In this document: positions 1 through 4,875 of the stretch, piece by piece
How positions within the stretch are numbered: the stretch's first letter is position 1
How the letters are laid out: each line of letters starts with the position of its first letter
Source of the DNA: Candidatus Aenigmatarchaeota archaeon
GTDB lineage: Archaea; Aenigmatarchaeota; Aenigmatarchaeia; QMZS01
DNA: 6,036 bases
Direction: 5' to 3'
Assembly: GCA_003663295.1 (NCBI GenBank)
Contig: QMZS01000057.1
Location: 1-6,036 of the forward strand
Program-made: the position numbers and the translations under genes
The notes under the pieces: generated by a model
Seen by the model: only the letters and a program-made list of their open reading frames with translations
Database searches by the model: none
What the model was told of the DNA's origin: nothing

Positions 1-791
1 TGAATAACAGGAAAATTCTTATTGGGCTGCTTGAATACGCGGGAATAGAGAATAATCAGAATTCAGTTATTCTTTCAATAGATAAACTTGAAAAAATAAA
101 AAAGGAAGGTGTTGGAAAGGAACTTACAGAAAAAGGTCTGAAAGAAGAACAGATAAAAAAACTTTTTGAGATTCTTGAAATAAAAGGAACTAATGAGGAA
201 ATACTTTCAAAGTTAGGAGAATTATTAACCACAGAAACCGGGAAGGAAGGAGTTAAAGAATTGGGAAAATTATTTGAACTAATTGAAGTTTATAATCTTG
301 AAAAGGTTGTATTGGTTCCTTCTCTCGCAAGAGGTCTGAACTATTACACCGGAACAATTTATGAAGTATTCTCAAAGGAAAAAACAAACTCTTCTTTGGG
401 TGCGGGAGGAAGATTTGATGAATTGCTTTCAAAATCCCTTAGGAGAGACCTGCCTTCTGTTGGAGGTTCATTCGGGCTTGATGCAATTTCTTCTGTGATC
501 GAATCAGACAAAAAATCAAATGTTCAGATTTATTTAATTCCAGTTGGAATTCCTGATGAAAAATTTCTTCCGGTTGTGAAGAAATTAAGGGAAAAACTGA
601 ATGTTGATTTTGATTTATCCGGCAGGGGAATAAGCAAAAACCTTGATTTTGCAAATGCTAATAATATATCTTTTTGCGCAATTCTCGGGGAGCAGGAATT
701 GAAGGAAGGAAAAGTCAAATTAAAGAATATGAACACAAGGGAAGAGAAGGTTTTGAGTGTTGGAGAAGTTGTTAAGATAATTCAAGGGTAG
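1..791 (+). CDS. hisS: Histidyl-tRNA synthetase, C-terminal part (5' end outside window)
   Basis: Class II enzyme that charges tRNA-His with histidine in the cytoplasm. The reading frame (codons from base 3) is open at the left edge, with 262 residues visible. The missing N-terminus, roughly 150-170 residues, would carry motifs 1 and 2. Visible in order: NNRKILIGLLE at the very start (the strand before the HisRS insertion); a helical insertion domain (about residues 20-95); the histidine-specific motif LARGLNYYTG (bases 324-353) with its catalytic Arg (330-332); the GGRFDEL loop (bases 408-428); motif 3 as GGSFGLDAISS (462-494); then the alpha/beta anticodon-binding domain, starting near VQIYLIPVG and running to the TAG stop. 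Oddities: the usual RGLDYYTG reads RGLNYYTG, and the motif 3 Arg position is Ala (483-485). The internal ATG at 261 is not the start, because homology continues upstream of it. Family assignment is firm; activity cannot be judged from the fragment. Confidence 0.95.
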   Translation, partial: NNRKILIGLLEYAGIENNQNSVILSIDKLEKIKKEGVGKELTEKGLKEEQIKKLFEILEIKGTNEEILSKLGELLTTETGKEGVKELGKLFELIEVYNLEKVVLVPSLARGLNYYTGTIYEVFSKEKTNSSLGAGGRFDELLSKSLRRDLPSVGGSFGLDAISSVIESDKKSNVQIYLIPVGIPDEKFLPVVKKLREKLNVDFDLSGRGISKNLDFANANNISFCAILGEQELKEGKVKLKNMNTREEKVLSVGEVVKIIQG

Positions 792-804
792 TGGACATTT
801 AAAG

Positions 805-810
805 TTTTTT
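805..810 (+). terminator. Possible U-tract terminator after hisS
   Basis: A run of six T lies 13 bases after the hisS stop, with more AT-rich sequence following (TTTTTTATATTTA). Archaeal transcription commonly ends at U-rich tracts without a strong hairpin, so this is a plausible end of the hisS transcript. The same AT stretch (806-816) could instead serve as a TATA box for the damaged gene that follows. Weak evidence. Confidence 0.25.
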
Positions 811-816
811 ATATTT

Positions 817-1204
817 ATGGAGGTAATTGATTTTTTGATAGTGTTTCATATAAAATTCTTAGTGATGAACCCATTCATCCAGAATTCTTGGATATCTTGA
901 GGCTCTGGAAAGAAATGTAATCTCAGGAGATATTTGAGAATCATCTGGGGCTGTGGAAATTAATCCAGCATTTTTTAGAAAAGACAAGAAATTATCTTTA
1001 GAAATATTCCCTCAATTAGTTAATAATATTAGAAATAACCGAGAACTAGATATTGATGTGATAAGTGGAAATTATGTTTTGAGAATTCCTGGATATAGTC
1101 GCGTAGGAGGAGCAAGTATTTATAAAGGGAAAAAACTTGTCTATTTGACTTCAGGAAATTCTGGTTATTTAAGTAATAATAGGACCTCTTATGATGCAGG
1201 ATAA
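817..1204 (+). pseudogene. Fragmented small gene of unknown family (frameshifts plus in-frame TGA)
   Basis: No single frame covers this stretch, but three overlapping frames read like pieces of one protein of about 125-130 residues. Frame A starts with ATG at 817 (MEVIDF). Frame B (831-917) reads FFDSVSYKILSDEPIHPEF and on to LDILRLWKEM. Frame C covers ALERNVISGDI (902-934), a TGA at 935-937, then ESSGAVEINPAFFRKDKK and on to the stop at 1202-1204. One extra T in the T6 run at 831-836 would join A to B, and one extra base near 900-915 would join B to C, leaving only the TGA. The longest intact piece is an 83-codon GTG-started frame (953-1204), rich in Gly, Tyr and Asn, with no membrane segment and no ribosome-binding site. 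I do not recognise the family. Alternatives: a genuine short gene from 953 with chance flanking frames, or an intact gene damaged by assembly indels. Confidence 0.4.
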
Positions 1205-1255
1205 AAATTTGTTAAATTGGTTGGACGCAGAAACTTATTAAATTTTTGAACCAGT

Positions 1256-1295
1256 GGATTTTTCTTTTATTAATTGACGAATCAACAAAAAATCC
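1256..1295. repeat. Imperfect inverted repeat upstream of the prenyl synthase gene
   Basis: GGATTTTT (1256-1263) is the exact reverse complement of AAAAATCC (1288-1295), separated by 24 bases. A smaller palindrome, TTGA-CGAA-TCAA (1274-1285), lies in the loop but is not centred on the outer arms. It sits 27 bases before the next start codon. It could be a weak AT-rich hairpin ending upstream transcription or a protein-binding site, but short AT-rich arms like these arise easily by chance. Confidence 0.2.
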
Positions 1296-1306
1296 TATTT
1301 ATTAAA
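1296..1306 (+). promoter_or_regulatory. Possible TATA box for the prenyl synthase gene
   Basis: TATTTATTAAA lies 17-27 bases before the ATG at 1323, close to the spacing expected of an archaeal TATA box driving a leaderless transcript. No Shine-Dalgarno sequence precedes the ATG (only TTAGGGA immediately upstream), which fits leaderless translation. The background is very AT-rich, so this is suggestive only. Confidence 0.3.
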
Positions 1307-1322
1307 ATAAACAAATTAGGGA

Positions 1323-2417
1323 ATGGTCTCCCCGATAGATTTGGAAAGTATCTGTATTACAAACCATATGAATAAATTAAAGCCGGAAATAGACAAAATT
1401 ATTGAGAAATATCTTCCCAGTAGGGTAACTCAGGAATGGCTTGAATTTACATTCGGGAAGCCAAGATATAAATACAATATTGAAGCCTCCCAAAAGGCGA
1501 TTATTGACCCGATAAGGGACTTTCTTGATAGGGGAGGAAAAAGATGGAGACCTGTGTTGTTTTTATTGATTGCTGAAGCAGTTGGAGGTGATATTGAAAA
1601 ATTAAAGGAATTTGTGGTTATCCCGGAAATTATCCATAATGGAACAATAATGATCGATGATGTTGAGGATATGGGGGAATTAAGGAGAGGAAAGCCCTGC
1701 ACCCATAAGATTTATGGCGAAGATATTGCAATAAATGCGGGAAATTTCATGTATTATGATCCTTTGCTTGCTTTCGCAAAGAACAGGGATATGTTTAAAC
1801 CTGAGGTTCTTATAAGAGCATATGAGGTTTATGTTCAGGAGATGCTTAATTTAAGTTTTGGTCAGGCGTCTGATATTTATTGGCATAAAGGAAATGTTAA
1901 AATTGAGGAAGAAGAGTATATGCAAATGTGTGCTTACAAAACAGGGTGTCTCTCAAGATTATCCGCAAAACTTGCTGTAATTTTGTCAGGTGGAGATGAT
2001 AAGTTAGCGACAAGAATCGGAGAAGTGGCTGAGACAATAGGTGTTGCTTTTCAGATACAGGATGATATTTTAGATATTGATTTAAAGGGAGATGACCGGG
2101 AAAAATTTGGTAAAGTTTTCGGGAATGATATTAAGGAAGGAAAGAGAACTTTAATGGTTATTCATACATTAGAAAATGCAAATAAAGAAGATAAAAAAAG
2201 ACTCACAGAAATTTTAGACAAACACACCGATGATATGGATGAAAGGGAAGAAGCGATTTCAATTATTCGGAAATACGGTGCAATTGAATACTCAAAAAAG
2301 AAGGCAAAGGAAATTGTTGAAAGCACTTGGGAAGATGTAGAACCTTTGCTGGAAGAAAACAAGGCAAAAGAATTGCTAAAAGAATTTGTTTATTATCTGA
2401 TTGAGAGGGATGTTTGA
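1323..2417 (+). CDS. trans-Polyprenyl (geranylgeranyl-type) diphosphate synthase
   Basis: Condenses isopentenyl diphosphate with an allylic diphosphate to build the C20 or longer chains of archaeal ether lipids; a soluble all-helical cytoplasmic enzyme. The 364 residues carry the full family signature: GGKRWRP (71-77) for IPP binding, the first Asp-rich motif DDVED (112-116) followed by RRGKP (121-125), the NAG segment (138-140), GQ (180-181), KT (206-207), and the second Asp-rich motif DDILD (247-251) followed by GNDIKEGKRT (267-276). No catalytic residue appears missing. Just before the first Asp-rich motif, where short-chain enzymes carry bulky aromatics, this protein has Gly107-Thr108, so the product may be longer than C20. 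It is slightly longer than typical (about 300-350). An internal ATG at 1368 (Met16) is an alternative start giving 349 residues; residues 1-15 look non-conserved. Archaeal homologues are often called idsA, but product length is not provable here, so no symbol is given. Confidence 0.92.
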   Translation: MVSPIDLESICITNHMNKLKPEIDKIIEKYLPSRVTQEWLEFTFGKPRYKYNIEASQKAIIDPIRDFLDRGGKRWRPVLFLLIAEAVGGDIEKLKEFVVIPEIIHNGTIMIDDVEDMGELRRGKPCTHKIYGEDIAINAGNFMYYDPLLAFAKNRDMFKPEVLIRAYEVYVQEMLNLSFGQASDIYWHKGNVKIEEEEYMQMCAYKTGCLSRLSAKLAVILSGGDDKLATRIGEVAETIGVAFQIQDDILDIDLKGDDREKFGKVFGNDIKEGKRTLMVIHTLENANKEDKKRLTEILDKHTDDMDEREEAISIIRKYGAIEYSKKKAKEIVESTWEDVEPLLEENKAKELLKEFVYYLIERDV

Positions 2418-2456
2418 TTTAATTTTCAAAATAAATGGTTGTAACTGGGTTCTGCC

Positions 2457-2486
2457 TTGATTTTGATATTTTATTTAATCAAAAAA
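2457..2486. terminator. Possible shared terminator region between convergent genes
   Basis: The 89 bases between the convergent prenyl synthase and DUF1512-like genes hold an AT-rich inverted repeat: TTTTGAT (2461-2467) pairs with ATCAAAA (2478-2484) around a 10-base loop. T-rich stretches occur on the + strand (2461-2476) and a six-U run on the minus strand (complement of 2481-2486). Either strand's transcript could end here. The hairpin would be weak, so the U-runs are the stronger part of the case. Confidence 0.35.
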
Positions 2487-2506
2487 TACAGAAAATTATT
2501 TTATAA

Positions 2507-3688
2507 TTATTCCCCAAATATCTTAGCCCAAAACCCTTTTTTCTTTTTTTTCTTTGATTCTACTTCAAGTTTCTTGTTGTAAACCTCAATTTTCTTTTCT
2601 GCAATCTCTGCGGCTTTTTTGTTGTTTCCCACACCAACTGTGAGTCCAACACCCACAATTATTATTTTCTTTTTCGCTTCTTTCATGCACCTCCATACTG
2701 CTTCGTCAACAAGAGGTAGGGCTTCTTTAATCTCTTTTTTCATTGGCATTAATGCCTGTTCGGGTTTCATTTTAACTATAACTCCATCAACAGGAATATT
2801 TTTGTCTGTGAGGAAAGTCTCTGCAAAGAATCTTTCTGCTCCTCTTGGACCCATTGCAAACCCGACCCCTTCCGCGACCAATCCCACTTTCTCGCTTTCA
2901 AGAGCTCCGCTTGCATCAATGGTGATTATCTTATCTATTTTGTTCTTTGCGACAATTTTTCTGATTGCTTCATCAATGTTTCCAAGGTTTGCTCCCGGAC
3001 CATCTGCTTTTAAAATGAAGACCTCTTTTCCTTTAATTTTTTTCTTTGCAACTATGGTTCCTTCAGCTATCTTTTCGGTTTTTGAGTCGCCGATTATATT
3101 TGCGGCGTAAAGCGGACCTATGCAATCTCCAACAGGAATACTTTCTATTAAAGCTGGGATAGAACTGTACAAAGCTTTCATCTGTTTGTCAATGAAAGGC
3201 AATTGCATCTGCAATACCATCCCTATCTGGAAATTTTTTGTTTGTTTTATAAGTTCAATAAAGTGTTTAATAATCTTTGTTATCTGGTATAAACCAATTG
3301 TGTGGGTTATACTTGCGGCTAAGTTTCTTTGGTATTCTTTTGAAAATCCTTCAGTAATATCTTTAACAAATAAATCCAGCTTTTTGTCATGTCTGTTTGT
3401 AATATATCTAACTTTCTTCGCAATTCCATTAGGATCTATGGAATCAGGTTCAACAACAAAAGTTTCCATCATTCTATCAATGCTGGTTTTTAGTTGTTTA
3501 TTTGTAAGTTTTGTTTTTTTATCTATTTTTTTAAGTATCATCTTCTGAGCTTTTGTGGTCATTTCCTCGTAACTTGCGGCTTTTGTATTTAATAGTGAAA
3601 GAATCTGATATAGCATGATTTTTGGGAAAAAGAACATTAATGCAATAAAAATCACGAAACTAAGTATTTCCAAAGGACCGCCGAACAT
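2507..3688 (-). CDS. DUF1512-like archaeal membrane-anchored protein of unknown function
   Basis: A 393-residue protein that I recognise as resembling the archaeal DUF1512 family, whose biochemical role is unknown to me. It has one N-terminal hydrophobic helix (about residues 8-32), then a basic helical region (about 40-180), then a glycine-rich alpha/beta-like domain. The conspicuous conserved-looking motifs are IPVGDCIGPLYAANIIG (184-200), KADGPGANLGNIDEAI (227-242), TIDASGALESEK (256-267), VGFAMGPRG (275-283) and IIIVGVGLTVGVG (342-354). The C-terminus is a polylysine stretch (379-384) before GFWAKIFGE, possibly contacting membrane or nucleic acid. I chose the ATG at 3688-3686; a TTG four codons upstream (3700-3698) is the other option. 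The ATG start places a TATA-like sequence at leaderless spacing. It lies 39 bases after uL22 on the same strand, so co-transcription with the ribosomal pair is possible. The Gly-rich loops look ligand-binding, but no known nucleotide-binding motif is clear. Confidence 0.8.
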   Translation of the reverse strand: MFGGPLEILSFVIFIALMFFFPKIMLYQILSLLNTKAASYEEMTTKAQKMILKKIDKKTKLTNKQLKTSIDRMMETFVVEPDSIDPNGIAKKVRYITNRHDKKLDLFVKDITEGFSKEYQRNLAASITHTIGLYQITKIIKHFIELIKQTKNFQIGMVLQMQLPFIDKQMKALYSSIPALIESIPVGDCIGPLYAANIIGDSKTEKIAEGTIVAKKKIKGKEVFILKADGPGANLGNIDEAIRKIVAKNKIDKIITIDASGALESEKVGLVAEGVGFAMGPRGAERFFAETFLTDKNIPVDGVIVKMKPEQALMPMKKEIKEALPLVDEAVWRCMKEAKKKIIIVGVGLTVGVGNNKKAAEIAEKKIEVYNKKLEVESKKKKKKGFWAKIFGE

Positions 3689-3707
3689 TATAATATACAA
3701 AATTAAG

Positions 3708-3716
3708 TATAATAAA
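3708..3716 (-). promoter_or_regulatory. Possible TATA box for the DUF1512-like gene
   Basis: On the minus strand TTTATTATA lies 20-28 bases before the ATG at 3688, the position expected for an archaeal TATA box with a leaderless transcript. It falls in the 39-base gap after uL22, so the gene may have its own promoter besides read-through from the ribosomal genes. The region is AT-rich, so chance is a real alternative. Confidence 0.3.
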
Positions 3717-3727
3717 GAAATTATTTC

Positions 3728-4420
3728 TTATTTTTTTGTTTCAGGTTTTACTTCGGAATCTTTTTTTAGTTCTTTGATTTCAACTTTCTTTACTTCAATT
3801 TTTTCTTCAACTTTAATTTCTTTTTTTATAGGTATTTTGCTTTCAGTTTTTTTCTCTTCCACTTCAGGTTTTGTTTCTTTTTTAATCTCAATTTTCTTTT
3901 CCACAGGTGTTTTTGTCTCTGCAATTTGGGTTTTCATTTTTGTTTCAATTTCTTTGGTTATCTGTGTTTTTAAATCAGATTTAATTCCCTCTTTAATTTT
4001 TGCTTCAGTTTTTGTTTTGGACACAACGGCTTTTTTCCCAGTTCTTTCTTTAAGAATTACTTCAAGGTGAGCTGCTTTTATTCTTGAACCTATATTCCTT
4101 TTGTGCCTTCTCCTATGCATATGAGTTCCTTCCAAAGAAGCTATGTGCAAAATATACATATTTTTTATATCAAGATTCTTAAACTCCGCATTTTTTTCAG
4201 CGGATAAAATGATATTTAAAACTTCTTTTGTTGTTTTGGGGTAATATCGACCTCCAATATTCCTTTTTGCTTTCAAAACATCTTCAAGGAACTGTTTTGC
4301 CACTGGTAACCCAAGACCTCTCACTGATTTGCACACTGGTTTGGCGTTTTTAACTGATATTCTTAGGTTATTTGAATAGGCTTTTGCTACATTATCCCCC
4401 TCAACTTTTATGCTATACAT
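3728..4420 (-). CDS. rpl22: Large ribosomal subunit protein uL22, archaeal type, with long Lys/Glu tail
   Basis: uL22 binds 23S rRNA and its extended hairpin lines the peptide exit tunnel. The conserved core is residues 1-126: NLRISVKNAKPVCKSVRG (18-35), AKQFLEDVLKAK (41-52), the short GGRYYPKTTKEVL segment (56-68), the helix LNIILSAEKNAEFKNL (68-83), and the hairpin MYILHIASLEG (88-98), a basic tip HMHRRRHKRN (100-109), and AAHLEVILKER (116-126). Two features are unusual. The loop after the LEDVL helix is much shorter than in typical archaeal homologues. Residues 127-230 form a low-complexity tail of Lys, Glu, Thr, Ile and Val with degenerate repeats, probably disordered or coiled-coil. The gene starts two bases after the uS19 stop (TAATTATG on the minus strand), so the two are almost certainly co-transcribed. 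No uS3 gene follows. There is no Shine-Dalgarno site; translation may be coupled to uS19. Confidence 0.93.
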   Translation of the reverse strand: MYSIKVEGDNVAKAYSNNLRISVKNAKPVCKSVRGLGLPVAKQFLEDVLKAKRNIGGRYYPKTTKEVLNIILSAEKNAEFKNLDIKNMYILHIASLEGTHMHRRRHKRNIGSRIKAAHLEVILKERTGKKAVVSKTKTEAKIKEGIKSDLKTQITKEIETKMKTQIAETKTPVEKKIEIKKETKPEVEEKKTESKIPIKKEIKVEEKIEVKKVEIKELKKDSEVKPETKK

Positions 4421-4422
4421 AA

Positions 4423-4809
4423 TTATTTCTTGGATGCGCTAAACTTTGTTCCCTTTGAAGCGCCTATACCAGCAGAACCGTGATGAAGAGCTTTTCTTGT
4501 TAATGCAAATTCCCCGAGTCTGCGTCCCACAAGTTCCTCTGTAATATCAATTGCGACAAATTCCTTGCCATTATGAATTCCTATTTTGTGTCCAATCATC
4601 TCAGGTAAAACTATCATACTTCTACAATGAGTTTTAACGAATTTTCGCCCTTTTTGTTCCTTAAACTTGTCTAAAGTGACCAATAACTTGCTTTCTTCTT
4701 CTGGGAGACCTCTCTTGAATTTCCTTCTTATTTCAGAAGGCAATAACTCTATAAATTCCTCTCTTGAGAGCTCTTTTGGTTTTTTCCCCTTGTAGATAAA
4801 GTCTGCCAT
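4423..4809 (-). CDS. rps19: Small ribosomal subunit protein uS19, archaeal type
   Basis: uS19 sits in the head of the 30S subunit. The 128 residues match the archaeal/eukaryotic form: a charged N-terminal helix region (FIYKGKKPKELSREEFIELL, 4-23; FKRGLPEEE, 31-39), then the core HCRSMIVLPEMIGHKIG (61-77), the HNGKEFVAIDI strand (79-89), GRRLGEFALTRK (95-106) and the HHGSAGIGASKG tail (109-120). Length is normal for the archaeal family. Start is the ATG complement at 4809-4807, with no upstream Shine-Dalgarno motif. The gene is first in its transcription unit: upstream is a 66-base divergent spacer, not the uL2 gene that usually precedes uS19 in archaea, and uL22 follows after two bases. Identification is firm. 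Confidence 0.96.
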   Translation of the reverse strand: MADFIYKGKKPKELSREEFIELLPSEIRRKFKRGLPEEESKLLVTLDKFKEQKGRKFVKTHCRSMIVLPEMIGHKIGIHNGKEFVAIDITEELVGRRLGEFALTRKALHHGSAGIGASKGTKFSASKK

Positions 4810-4875
4810 AATTAAGAATAAAAATTAAATAGTTATCAGATCCCCAATATTTCAAGATTATTTGGGATATTATAT
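4810..4875. promoter_or_regulatory. Divergent promoter spacer between rps19 and the MtrA/ThyA-like gene
   Basis: These 66 bases must hold the start signals for both diverging genes unless a transcript crosses them. They contain an imperfect palindrome: ATCCCCAA (4840-4847) against TTTGGGAT (4861-4868), centred near 4854 and differing by one base. An AATATTT at 4846-4852 lies 24-30 bases before the + strand ATG and could be its TATA box, overlapping the left arm. For rps19, TATTTAAT (complement of 4824-4831) is TATA-like but a few bases too close for a leaderless start. The palindrome could be an operator seen by both genes or a weak RNA hairpin; neither is shown. Confidence 0.35.

Noticed and set aside
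935..937. TGA as selenocysteine or a recoded sense codon
   Set aside because: TGA terminates the prenyl synthase gene at its expected end, no selenocysteine element-like hairpin is evident, and the surrounding gene is also broken by frameshifts.
2619..3548. Two long open frames on the + strand (2619-3110 and 3120-3548)
   Set aside because: They lie opposite the DUF1512-like gene, have Ser/Phe/Ile-rich compositions typical of antisense shadows of Lys/Glu-rich genes, and show no recognisable domain.
3615..4070. Open frame on + strand with Ser/Phe-rich hydrophobic protein
   Set aside because: It is the antisense of the Lys/Glu-rich uL22 tail and the start of the DUF1512-like gene; its apparent membrane character is the mirror of K/E codons.
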